A stretch of 64,000 nt of DNA from Vicinamibacterales bacterium (GTDB lineage: Bacteria; Acidobacteriota; Vicinamibacteria; Vicinamibacterales; UBA2999): NCBI GenBank assembly GCA_041394705.1, contig JAWKHS010000016.1, positions 62,001 through 126,000 on the forward strand, read 5' to 3'. The position numbers and the translations under genes are program-made. This document shows positions 1 to 6,988 of this stretch, one piece after another (the stretch's first letter is position 1; every line of letters begins with the position of its first letter). Below the pieces are notes generated by a model that searched no databases, had not been told where the DNA came from, and worked only from the letters and a program-made list of their open reading frames with translations.

Positions 1-420
1 CTGGAACTGCGCCGTCAGGAGGATGCTGTAGCAGACGATGATGAGCGCGGCGGCGAGCGTCCGGGCGTGCTCGCTGGCGAAGCGGGTGCCGACGTAGTCG
101 GCCACGGTGAGGGCGCCGAACTTCCTGAGCTTCGGCGCGACGAACACGGCCGACACCACCCAGCCCGCCCAGACGCCGAACCAGCCGTAGCCCCAGCTCA
201 CGCCGGTCTGGTAGTAGCGGCCGAGGGTGCCGACGAAGGTGCCGGCGCTGATCTGGGTGGCCGCCAGCACGGCGCCGCCCACCCACGGGCCGATCGTCCG
301 GCCCGCGGCGAGGAAGTCCTCCTCGGTCTTGCTCTTCCGGAAGCCCCAGATCGAGACGCCCAGCACCAGCGCCAGGTACGCCACCGAGATCCAGAGGAGG
401 GTGGCCGAGTCAGCGACCAT
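1..420 (-). CDS. Sodium:solute symporter, N-terminal part (runs off the window)
   Basis: Only the first 140 codons are present; the gene continues beyond base 1. Reading leftward from the ATG at 420, the first membrane segment (WISVAYLALVLGVSIWGF) is followed by the conserved first-loop pattern of the SSS family: EEDFLAAGRTIGPWVGG, then ATQISAGTFVGT and the YYQTGVSWGYGWFG stretch. Members carry Na+-coupled uptake of sugars, carboxylates or amino acids across the inner membrane; the substrate cannot be told from this part. The start overlaps the end of the preceding 42-residue membrane protein by 11 bases, so the two are probably translationally coupled. The family is clear; the substrate is unknown. 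Confidence 0.9.
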   Translation of the reverse strand, partial: MVADSATLLWISVAYLALVLGVSIWGFRKSKTEEDFLAAGRTIGPWVGGAVLAATQISAGTFVGTLGRYYQTGVSWGYGWFGVWAGWVVSAVFVAPKLRKFGALTVADYVGTRFASEHARTLAAALIIVCYSILLTAQFQ

Positions 421-538
421 GGCGGTCCCGCTCGCGTGCCCGGTCGCGCCCCGCGGCGCGCCACGCCCAGTAGAAGTAGAGACCCAGCCAGACCAGGGCG
501 GCCAGGAAGAAGCCGTACAAGTTCCAGCCGAAGCCCAT
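410..538 (-). CDS. Small one-TM accessory protein of the symporter
   Basis: This 42-residue protein begins MGFGWNLYGFFLAALVWLGL, has one membrane segment (about residues 7-25), and ends in a strongly basic tail (RDRARERDRHGR). Its stop codon lies inside the first codons of the sodium:solute symporter gene, so the two are coupled. Short hydrophobic proteins encoded directly before SSS genes are a recurring arrangement and are thought to be accessory subunits. That role is inferred here from position, length and topology. No catalytic motif is present. Confidence 0.7.
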   Translation of the reverse strand: MGFGWNLYGFFLAALVWLGLYFYWAWRAAGRDRARERDRHGR

Positions 539-540
539 CG

Positions 541-1200
541 CTAGTGGCCTCCCGCCGGTGCCGTCCCTGCCCGGGCCCGCCGCAGCCACAGCAGCGAGCC
601 GGCCACCAGGGCGGCCACGGTGAACCCGTCCATCACGCGCGAGATGTCCCAGGGCACGGGCTGGCCGGGCTCGGCATACGGCACCAGCACGAACGCCGGG
701 AGATGCCCCATCGTCGCCTCGCCGAGGGCGCCGTTCCACGCAAACGCGGGCAGCGTGCCCGCCGCGCGGGCGCCGGCGGGGAGCGCCACGCGCAAGACGA
801 CGTTCCTGGACCGGCCGTCGGCCGGGGCGGCCGGCAGCCACACCGGGCAGCGGAAGGGACGATCCGGCGGCTGCTCGACGGCATACCGCAGCGTGTACTC
901 GCCCCCGGCCGGCTCGACCACGAGCGCCCGGGTCCGGCCCACGTCGGCGGCGGCGGCCGCGATCGCCGCGCGCTGCACGTCGACGAGGCGGGCGCGACCA
1001 CCGGGCAACACCTCGAGGCGATGCTCGACAGTCGTCGCGCCATCCACGGTCACCGCGAGGGAGACGTCACACGCCGTCGGAGCGGTGAAGCGAATCTCGA
1101 CCGTGGCCGACCTGAGCACCGGCGCGGCGGCGGCCGGCGCGGAGGCGGACGCCGCGAGGGCACAGACGACGACCACACGGCTGGCGGCGGAAGCGGACAT
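541..1200 (-). CDS. Exported protein of unknown function with C-terminal membrane anchor
   Basis: I do not recognise this 219-residue protein. From the ATG at 1200 it has a Sec-type signal (MSASAASRVVVVCALAASASAPAAAA), then a mature beta-rich region of about 160 residues, and a hydrophobic segment near the C-terminus (FTVAALVAGSLLWL) followed by RRARAG, a typical anchor with cytoplasmic basic tail. An upstream in-frame GTG would put extra residues before the signal and is less likely. A possible -10 box (TACAGT on the minus strand, 1223-1228) lies 22 nt before the start. It ends two bases before the small symporter accessory gene, so it probably leads that operon and may serve the same substrate. 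Confidence 0.65.
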   Translation of the reverse strand: MSASAASRVVVVCALAASASAPAAAAPVLRSATVEIRFTAPTACDVSLAVTVDGATTVEHRLEVLPGGRARLVDVQRAAIAAAAADVGRTRALVVEPAGGEYTLRYAVEQPPDRPFRCPVWLPAAPADGRSRNVVLRVALPAGARAAGTLPAFAWNGALGEATMGHLPAFVLVPYAEPGQPVPWDISRVMDGFTVAALVAGSLLWLRRARAGTAPAGGH

Positions 1201-1368
1201 GACGCGGGCGGAGCGACTGCGGACTGTACCAAGCGGCCGGGAGGTCCGCAAGCGTGCCCCCGACGCGGCGGACGCGGTGACGCCGGAGCCTCAAGCGGCC
1301 CTTCGCGCGCGCCGATAACCTCGATGAGGACGTCCGGGCGCCCGCTTCACGCCCGGCACAAGGTACCC

Positions 1369-1926
1369 ATGGCGGCACAGCGTGTCTCACTGACCGGCAA
1401 AGAGCGCACCTTCGGCGAACACGAGCTCATCGTCAGCAAGACGGATCTCACCGGCAAGATCACGTACGCGAACGACGTCTTCGTCCGCGTGTCCGGCTAC
1501 ACGGAGGCCGAGCTCATCGGGGCCCCGCACAGCATCCTGCGGCATCCCGACATGCCGCGGTGCGTGTTCAAGCTGCTGTGGGACACCATCGCCGCCCGGC
1601 AGGAAGTGTTCGCTTACGTCATCAACACCTCCAAGAACGGCGACCACTACTGGGTGTTCGCCCACGTCACGCCGAGCTACGACATCCACGGCGCGCACGT
1701 CGGCTACCACTCGAACCGCCGGGTGCCCCACGCCGACGCCATCGCCAAGATCAAGCCGCTCTACGCGAAGCTCCTCTCGGTGGAGGCGGCCGTCGGCGAC
1801 CGCAAGGCCTCCGTCGACGCCGGCACCGCGGCCGTGGTCGCGACCCTGAAGGAGCAGAAGCTCACCTACAGCCAGTTCGTGTTCGGGCTGTCCACCTCGA
1901 CCCGCCTCGACGCGGAGGCCGCATGA
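1369..1926 (+). CDS. Aer-like PAS sensor protein (stand-alone)
   Basis: This 185-residue soluble protein has one PAS domain (residues about 20-120). Its Aer-type signatures are ITYANDVFVRVSGYTEAELIG, HSILRHPDMP and NGDHYWVFAHVTP, the pattern of the FAD-binding redox and oxygen sensor of aerotaxis receptors. The C-terminal 60 residues look helical. In Aer the PAS domain is fused to a membrane anchor and a signalling tip; here the signalling module is the next gene, whose ATG overlaps this stop codon (ATGA). The pair therefore looks like a split, cytoplasmic aerotaxis receptor. FAD binding is inferred from the family. An in-frame ATG at 1324 is an alternative start, but neither candidate has a good ribosome-binding site. 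Confidence 0.8.
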   Translation: MAAQRVSLTGKERTFGEHELIVSKTDLTGKITYANDVFVRVSGYTEAELIGAPHSILRHPDMPRCVFKLLWDTIAARQEVFAYVINTSKNGDHYWVFAHVTPSYDIHGAHVGYHSNRRVPHADAIAKIKPLYAKLLSVEAAVGDRKASVDAGTAAVVATLKEQKLTYSQFVFGLSTSTRLDAEAA

Positions 1927-2846
1927 GCACGCCCGCCACTCCCACGCCCGCCACCCTCACGAGCCTCGCCGAAGTCTGCGAGCGCGCCGCGAAGGGCGAT
2001 CTCGAGGCCCGGGCCGCGGGCCTCGGCGAGGATCCCGCGCTGTCGCGCCTGGGGCACGCCATCAACGCCATGCTCGACACGGCCGACTCCTTCGTGCGCG
2101 AGGCCTCGGCCGCGATGGAGTGCTGCAGCCACGACGAGTTCCACCGCCCGATCCTGCTGCGCGGCCTGAAGGGCGCCTACCGGCAGGGCGCGGCCGTCAT
2201 CAACGCCGCCGGCGTGAAGATGCGCGACAGCCGCGACGAGGTCACGTTCGTCGGCGGGCTGGCCGCCGAGAACCTGACGAGCGTGCAGTCCGTCGCGAAC
2301 GCCCTCGGTCAGCTGAGCGAGACGAACTCCCACATCGCCCGCGACGCCAACGACGCCGCCCAGACCACGCGCCGCGCCGTGGAGGAGACCACCCGCGCGG
2401 GCGAGGTGGTGAGCGCGATGAACGACGCCGTACGGAAGATCGACAGCATCGTGGCGCTCATCAACAAGGTGGCCGGCCAGACGAACCTGCTCGCCCTGAA
2501 CGCCACGATCGAAGCGGCGCGGGCCGGGGAAGCCGGCAAGGGCTTCGCCGTCGTGGCCTCGGAGGTGAAAGAGCTGTCGCGCGACACGGCCAAGGCCACC
2601 GAGGACATCAGCCGGCAGGTGGAGCGCATCCAGTCGACGGCCGGCGAGGTCACGGCCATCATCGGCCGCATCAGCCAGTCGATCCAGCGCATCGACACCG
2701 GCGCCGAGTCGATCTCACGCTCGGTGGCGTCGCAGGTCAAGGCCACGTCCGAGATCGGCCGGAGCCTGCGCGAGGTGGAGACCAACGCCACGCACGTGTC
2801 CGAGCGGATCCAGGGCGCGCGCCCCAGGCGGCGCTCGGCGGCCTGA
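1923..2846 (+). CDS. Soluble methyl-accepting chemotaxis protein
   Basis: This 307-residue protein has no membrane segment. Residues about 1-90 form a variable N-terminal part that contains a Cys pair (MECCSHDEF). The rest is the long helical MCP signalling domain with the hallmark hairpin tip INKVAGQTNLLALNATIEAARAGE followed by GKGFAVVASEVKELS, the CheA/CheW contact region. The ATG overlaps the stop of the PAS gene, so this protein most likely receives the PAS signal in trans and passes it to CheA. No che genes lie in the window. Its stop codon is the first three bases of a duplicated hairpin (2844-2911). The family is certain; the partnership is inferred from the overlap. Confidence 0.9.
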   Translation: MSTPATPTPATLTSLAEVCERAAKGDLEARAAGLGEDPALSRLGHAINAMLDTADSFVREASAAMECCSHDEFHRPILLRGLKGAYRQGAAVINAAGVKMRDSRDEVTFVGGLAAENLTSVQSVANALGQLSETNSHIARDANDAAQTTRRAVEETTRAGEVVSAMNDAVRKIDSIVALINKVAGQTNLLALNATIEAARAGEAGKGFAVVASEVKELSRDTAKATEDISRQVERIQSTAGEVTAIIGRISQSIQRIDTGAESISRSVASQVKATSEIGRSLREVETNATHVSERIQGARPRRRSAA

Positions 2847-2911
2847 CCGACCCGTTGATCGGGCGGTCACCTGGCGGGTGACCGACCCGTTGATCGGGCG
2901 GTCACCTGGCG
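2844..2911. terminator. Tandemly duplicated hairpin between convergent genes
   Basis: Two copies of a 35-bp unit start at 2844 and 2879 and are identical over at least 33 bases. Each folds as GACCG-A-CCCG / loop TTGAT / CGGG-CGGTC, nine base pairs with one bulged A. The TGA of the chemotaxis gene is the first three bases of copy one. The stop of the converging SDR gene (2902-2904, read on the minus strand) lies in copy two. Position and symmetry suggest a bidirectional terminator that has been duplicated. There is no T-tract, so Rho-independent action is not certain. Confidence 0.55.
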
Positions 2912-3657
2912 CCCGAGACGTCCAGCAGGGCGCCGCTCGCGTAGGAGGCCTCCTCCGACAGCAGCCACAGGATCGCGTGGGCGATCTCGTGGGGCTGTCC
3001 GGCCCGGCGCATCGGCACGAGCGGCGCGATGCGCTGCAGGCGGTCGGGCTGCCCGCCGCTGGCGTGGATCTCCGTCTCGACGATGCCGGGCCGCACGCAG
3101 TTGACGCGGATGCCCTCGGTGGCCACTTCCTTCGCGAGGCCGATGGTGAAGGTGTCGATGGCCGCCTTCGCCGCCGCGTAGTCCACGTACTCGTCCGGTG
3201 AGCCGAGCCTGGCGGCCACCGACGACACGTTCACGATGGCGCCCCCCGTGCCGCCGTGCCGCGTGGACATCCGGCGCACCGCCTCCTTCGCGCAGAGGAT
3301 CGAACCGACGACGTTCGTCGCGAACATCCGATGGAGGCGCCCCGCGGACATCTCGTCCACGCGGGCCTTGCTGTCCACCACGCCGGCGTTGTTGACGAGG
3401 GCGGTCAGCGGGCCGAACGCGCGGTCGGCGGCGTCGAAGAGCCGGACCACGTCGTCGGCCACCGCCACGTCGGCCGCGATCGCCTCGGCGCGGCCACCGG
3501 CCCCGCGGATGCTTTGGACCACCCGTCCAGCCGCGTCGGCGTTCGATCGGTATCCCACGACCACGGCGTAGCCTCGCGCCCCCGCCAGCCTCGCGGTGGC
3601 GGCGCCGATGCCACGGCTGCCGCCCGTCACGATCACCACACCCGATCCCTCACCCAC
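2902..3657 (-). CDS. SDR-family NAD(P)-dependent oxidoreductase
   Basis: This 251-residue protein has a classical short-chain dehydrogenase layout: the cofactor motif TGGSRGIG at residues about 11-18, the NNAG motif, the catalytic Ser in VNVSS and the YAAAK (YxxxK) motif, with the C-terminal PG-V-T-type substrate loop (RPGIVETEI). The end resembles 3-oxoacyl-ACP reductase/glucose dehydrogenase-like members (ILWLLSEEASYASGALLDVSG). It reduces or oxidises a carbonyl/hydroxyl substrate in the cytoplasm; the substrate is not evident. The start is a GTG that overlaps the end of the channel-like gene by 8 bases, so the two are coupled. Confidence 0.88.
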   Translation of the reverse strand: MGEGSGVVIVTGGSRGIGAATARLAGARGYAVVVGYRSNADAAGRVVQSIRGAGGRAEAIAADVAVADDVVRLFDAADRAFGPLTALVNNAGVVDSKARVDEMSAGRLHRMFATNVVGSILCAKEAVRRMSTRHGGTGGAIVNVSSVAARLGSPDEYVDYAAAKAAIDTFTIGLAKEVATEGIRVNCVRPGIVETEIHASGGQPDRLQRIAPLVPMRRAGQPHEIAHAILWLLSEEASYASGALLDVSGAR

Positions 3658-3997
3658 GGTCGGCCTCCCAGTGGAACTTGTGGAGCAGTCGATGGACGAA
3701 CGGGGCCAGGATCAGGCCTGTCACCACCAGGAACACCAGCCCGCAGTACAGGGAGTAGAGGCCGGCGAACAGCTTGCCGGCATCCGTGCGCGGCGGGTCC
3801 ACGGGCCCCATGCCGCCGAGCAGCATCGCGGCGTTCAGGAAGGCGTCGCGCCAGGCGAGGCGTTCGTAGTGCATGTAGCCGACCATGCCGAGCAGCAGCG
3901 ACCCGGCGAGGAGACCGAGCGCGGCCGCGGCATGACGCAGCAGCCGTGCGGTGAAGCGGCCTCGCGGGATCGGCCGATGCCGGCGGTGTTCGTACAT
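3650..3997 (-). CDS. Two-TM K+-channel-like membrane protein lacking a TVGYGD filter
   Basis: This 115-residue protein has a basic N-terminus, TM1 (about residues 22-42), a linker with a re-entrant-like segment, and TM2 (about 80-102) ending in RLLHKFHWE. The order TM1-pore-TM2 and the text after the pore (DAGKLFAGLYSLYCGLVFL) follow the two-TM ion-channel family (Ion_trans_2). Where the selectivity filter should be, the sequence is LLGGMGPVDPPRT, not T-x-G-Y-G-D. A K+-conducting function therefore cannot be claimed. It may be a degenerate or differently selective pore, or a structural relative. The TACAGT box 8 nt before the ATG suggests a leaderless transcript that continues into the SDR gene. 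Confidence 0.6.
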   Translation of the reverse strand: MYEHRRHRPIPRGRFTARLLRHAAAALGLLAGSLLLGMVGYMHYERLAWRDAFLNAAMLLGGMGPVDPPRTDAGKLFAGLYSLYCGLVFLVVTGLILAPFVHRLLHKFHWEADRG

Positions 3998-4005
3998 CGG
4001 CCCTC

Positions 4006-4011
4006 ACTGTA
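4006..4011 (-). promoter_or_regulatory. Candidate -10 box (TACAGT) for a leaderless transcript
   Basis: On the minus strand TACAGT matches TAtAaT at four positions, including the key TA and T, and ends 8 nt before the ATG at 3997. Transcription would then begin at or next to the start codon. No clear -35 was identified. Confidence 0.4.
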
Positions 4012-4037
4012 CCGCGGTCACGGTCCCCGGGCCGCGG

Positions 4038-5138
4038 TCAGACCTTCTCGGCGGCGTAGTAGTGGTTCCCGCCGTCGTCCACGAACGTGCCGGTCAGCCG
4101 GAAGCCTTCCGCCGACAGGGCGTCGGCGTAGCCGTCGGCGCCGAGGGACCACATGGCCTGACCCGTCGTGGGATCGGTCCAGGTCGCCGTCTGGCGGGGC
4201 GCCGTGAACAGGAAGCGGCCGCCGGGCGGCAGCGCCGTCGCCACGCGCGCGATCGCGCGTCGCTGCGCGTCCTCGTCGAGCACGAACATGAGGCCCACCG
4301 CGACGACGGCGTCGAAGCGCCGGCCGGCGAACGTGCCGTGCTCCGCTGATTCGCAGGCCGTCCAGGCGCCGGGGAAGCGCTTGCGATACGCGGCGACCAT
4401 CCGCGGCGACGCGTCCACGCCCGACACGACGGCTCCAGCCTCCACCAGCGTTCGCGACACGGGCAGCCCGCCGCCGCAGCCCAGGTCGAGCACGGCGGCC
4501 CCGGGCGGCAGGCCGGAGGCCCACTCGCGGAGGACCTCCACGCCGATCGTCGAGCGATCGCGGTGGGCGAGCATCGCGGCGGAAGCCGCGTCCCAGCCGT
4601 TGGCCGGATCCTGGGCCAACGCCTCGCGCCACCGCTCGGCCATGGCCTCGTCGAATCCGACGAGGACGACCGACGCGACCGACGACGGCGGCGCCTGCCG
4701 GATGGCACGGACCGCGAGTGTCGTGGCACGCGGCGCCGGAAAGCCGTACACGCCGCAACTGACGGCCGGAAAGGCCACCGACGTGAGGCCGTGAGCACCC
4801 GCCACGGCCATCGCCCCGCGGTAACACCCGAGGAGTGCCTCGTCCTCACCCGCCTCCCCGCCTCGCCAGATCGGGCCGACGGTGTGGATCACGAAGCGGG
4901 CGGCCAGATCGAACCCGGGCGTGATTCTGGCCTCGCCCGTGGGACAGCGCACGCCAGGGCGCAGTTCGGGCAGCCGCCGGCAGGCCTCGAGCAGTCGCGG
5001 CCCGGCCGCGCGATGGATGGCGCCGTCCACGCCGCCGCCGCCGAGCAGCGTCTCGTTCGCCGCGTTCACCACCGCATCGACGTCCAGCCTCGTGATGTCG
5101 CCGCGCACGACGGACAGCCGGAGCGCGTCCGCGGTCAC
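4038..5138 (-). CDS. Macrodomain (ADP-ribose) - SAM methyltransferase fusion
   Basis: This 366-residue protein has two joined domains. Residues about 5-165 form a macrodomain: VRGDITRLDVDAVVNAAN, the glycine-rich GGGGVDGAIHRAAGP loop, FVIHTVGPIW and the FPAVSCGVYGFP loop, all ADP-ribose contacts of the MacroD/YmdB group. Residues about 190-366 form a class I methyltransferase with motif I VLDLGCGGGLPVS, an acidic SGVDASPRM after it, and a FDAVVAVGLMFVL motif. Macrodomains bind or hydrolyse ADP-ribose adducts; the methyl acceptor is unknown. The joining segment (QDPANGWDAASAAMLAHRDR) is ungapped, so this is a true fusion. The GTG start follows the NHL gene stop by one base. Confidence 0.85.
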   Translation of the reverse strand: MTADALRLSVVRGDITRLDVDAVVNAANETLLGGGGVDGAIHRAAGPRLLEACRRLPELRPGVRCPTGEARITPGFDLAARFVIHTVGPIWRGGEAGEDEALLGCYRGAMAVAGAHGLTSVAFPAVSCGVYGFPAPRATTLAVRAIRQAPPSSVASVVLVGFDEAMAERWREALAQDPANGWDAASAAMLAHRDRSTIGVEVLREWASGLPPGAAVLDLGCGGGLPVSRTLVEAGAVVSGVDASPRMVAAYRKRFPGAWTACESAEHGTFAGRRFDAVVAVGLMFVLDEDAQRRAIARVATALPPGGRFLFTAPRQTATWTDPTTGQAMWSLGADGYADALSAEGFRLTGTFVDDGGNHYYAAEKV

Positions 5139-5139
5139 C

Positions 5140-6225
5140 TCACAGACCCCGGACGACGCGGATCCGGTGCGACTCGCTGTCGGTCACGTAGAGCGCCCCG
5201 CGACGGAACGCGAGCCCGTGCGGGCGGTCGAGCGCGCAGCGGCTGGCGTCCGGCTCCGGACCGTCGCCGGGCGTCCCGGTGCCGAGGACGGTCGTGATCC
5301 GGCCATCACCGAGATCGATCCGGCGGATCACGTGATTCTCGGTGTCGGCCACGTACAGGGCGCCCGGGGCCCAGGCCAGTCCCTTGGGCCCGGCGAGCGT
5401 GGCCGTGCGGGCATCGCCGCCGTCGCCGCCGTAGCCCTGCTCGCCGGTGCCGGCGAGGTGCCGCAGCGTGCGGGTCGCGGCGTCCACACGGTAGATGGCG
5501 TTGCCCTCGCGCAATGCCAGGTACAGGTGTCCGTCGCGATCGAAGGCCATCGTGCGCGGGCCGTTCAGGGGCGTGCCGGCCAGGGGCGCGCCGTCGGGCG
5601 TCGGCGCGCGCTCGCCCGTGCCGCCCACGGTCGTGATGACGCCCGTCGCGAAGTCCACGCGACGCACGCGGAAGTTCCCGGTGTCGCAGATCAGCAGGCC
5701 CTGATCGGACGGCTCGACCGCGATGCTGTGCGGCTGCTTGAGGGCGGCCGACGCCGCGGGGCCGCCGTCGCCCGAGAACCCGGCCGCACCGGTGCCGGCC
5801 AGCGTGGTGACGATGCCGGTGCGCGCGTCGACGCGGCGCACGACATGGCTGTCGCGTTCGGCGATGAACAGGTGCCCGGCGCGGCTGAACCGGACCTCGT
5901 GCGGCATGTCCAGCGACGCGGCCGTGGCAGGGCCGCCGTCGCCGGTGTGACCGCGCTGTCCGTTGCCCGCCACGACCGACGTCCGCCAGGTGCGGCGTCC
6001 GAAGCGCCTGACCCGCTGGTTGTCGAGGTCACAGAAGTACAGGGCTCCGTCGGGCCCGAACACCACGCCGTAGGGATTGGCGACCTCGGTGTTCGAGAAG
6101 CCGGGATGGCCGGTGCCGAGGAGCGTGGTGACGGTGACGTGACCGGCCCGCGCCTGGCGCGGGGCGAGCATCCCGGCGAGCGCCAGCAGGACATCCCGGC
6201 GAGCCAGACCCTGCGGAGGGGCCAC
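5140..6225 (-). CDS. Exported NHL-repeat beta-propeller protein
   Basis: From the GTG at 6225 this 361-residue protein begins VAPPQGLARRDVLLALAGML, a twin-arginine-like signal, then has at least five repeats of about 55-60 residues. Each carries the NHL/SMP-30-like pattern: GPDGALYFCDLDNQRVRRF, AGTGAAGFSGDGGPAASAAL, LFIAERDSHVVRRVD and LYVADTENHVIRRID. Such six-bladed propellers in the periplasm or at the surface usually bind ligands or partners; no catalytic centre is obvious. The GDGGPA-A repeat text is typical of large NHL families in Acidobacteriota and Planctomycetota. The divergent hydrolase start is 30 bp away, and a perfect palindrome lies between them. Confidence 0.85.
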   Translation of the reverse strand: MAPPQGLARRDVLLALAGMLAPRQARAGHVTVTTLLGTGHPGFSNTEVANPYGVVFGPDGALYFCDLDNQRVRRFGRRTWRTSVVAGNGQRGHTGDGGPATAASLDMPHEVRFSRAGHLFIAERDSHVVRRVDARTGIVTTLAGTGAAGFSGDGGPAASAALKQPHSIAVEPSDQGLLICDTGNFRVRRVDFATGVITTVGGTGERAPTPDGAPLAGTPLNGPRTMAFDRDGHLYLALREGNAIYRVDAATRTLRHLAGTGEQGYGGDGGDARTATLAGPKGLAWAPGALYVADTENHVIRRIDLGDGRITTVLGTGTPGDGPEPDASRCALDRPHGLAFRRGALYVTDSESHRIRVVRGL

Positions 6226-6231
6226 GCGTCG

Positions 6232-6248
6232 GGATAGTTGCACTATCC
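6232..6248. promoter_or_regulatory. Palindrome between divergent genes carrying ACTATCC on both strands
   Basis: The 17-bp sequence GGATAGTTGCACTATCC is a perfect inverted repeat (7-bp arms, 3-bp centre). On each strand ACTATCC ends 6-7 nt before the start codon: ATG 6256 on plus and GTG 6225 on minus. It may be a symmetric pair of -10 elements (TATCC) for two leaderless transcripts, an operator, or both. Confidence 0.45.
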
Positions 6249-6255
6249 TTCCGCC

Positions 6256-6951
6256 ATGGCAACCACCACCGTCGAGTTTCCGAGCAACGGCCACTCGGCC
6301 TCCGGCTACCTGGCGACGCCCGCCTCCGGCACCGGCCCCGGCGTCCTCGTCATCCAGGAGTGGTGGGGCCTCGACTGGGGCATCAAGGCGATGGCCGACG
6401 CGCTCGCCGAGTCCGGCTTCGTGGCGCTGGCGCCCGACCTCTATCACGGCGAGCTGGCCGGACACGACGAGATGGACAAGGCCGGTCACCTGATGCAGAG
6501 CCTGCCCGCCGAACGGGCGGCGAAGGACATGAGCGGAGCGGTGGACTACCTCGCCGGCCACGCGTCGGTCACGGGCGACGGCATCGGCGTGGTCGGCTTC
6601 TGCATGGGCGGCATGCTCTCCTTCATCATCGCGGCGAACCGTCCGGACAAGGTGAAGGCGCTGGTCCCGTTCTACGGCTTCCCGCAGGGCGGCGCGCAGC
6701 CGGACTACTCGACGATCACGGCCGCCATCAGCGGCCACATGGCGGAGAAGGACTCGTTCTTCGGCCCGGAGGCGGCACGGGCGCTCGAAGCGCGGCTGCG
6801 TGAGCTGGGCAAGACGGCGACGCTCACGGTGCACCCGGGCACCGGGCATGCGTTCATGGCGCCGCACAACGCGCTCGGCACCTACGACCCGGACCTGGCG
6901 GCCCGGATCTGGCCCGAGGTGGTCGCCTTCCTGAAGTCCACGCTGGCCTGA
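6256..6951 (+). CDS. Dienelactone hydrolase family protein
   Basis: This 231-residue alpha/beta hydrolase of the DLH (carboxymethylenebutenolidase) family shows the nucleophile elbow GFCMGG (Cys at about residue 116), the EWWGL motif near residue 36 whose Glu positions the nucleophile, an Asp near residue 170 (HMAEKDSFF) and the catalytic His in GTGHAFM (about 201). The classical enzyme opens dienelactone in chlorocatechol breakdown, but most relatives have other lactone or ester substrates, and no catechol genes are nearby. The ATG at 6256 is preferred over the upstream ATG at 6238, which lies inside the palindrome. There is no Shine-Dalgarno sequence. Confidence 0.9.
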   Translation: MATTTVEFPSNGHSASGYLATPASGTGPGVLVIQEWWGLDWGIKAMADALAESGFVALAPDLYHGELAGHDEMDKAGHLMQSLPAERAAKDMSGAVDYLAGHASVTGDGIGVVGFCMGGMLSFIIAANRPDKVKALVPFYGFPQGGAQPDYSTITAAISGHMAEKDSFFGPEAARALEARLRELGKTATLTVHPGTGHAFMAPHNALGTYDPDLAARIWPEVVAFLKSTLA

Positions 6952-6988
6952 TCGACGGCCGACCCGTTCCGGACGCCCGCCCGGGCGA

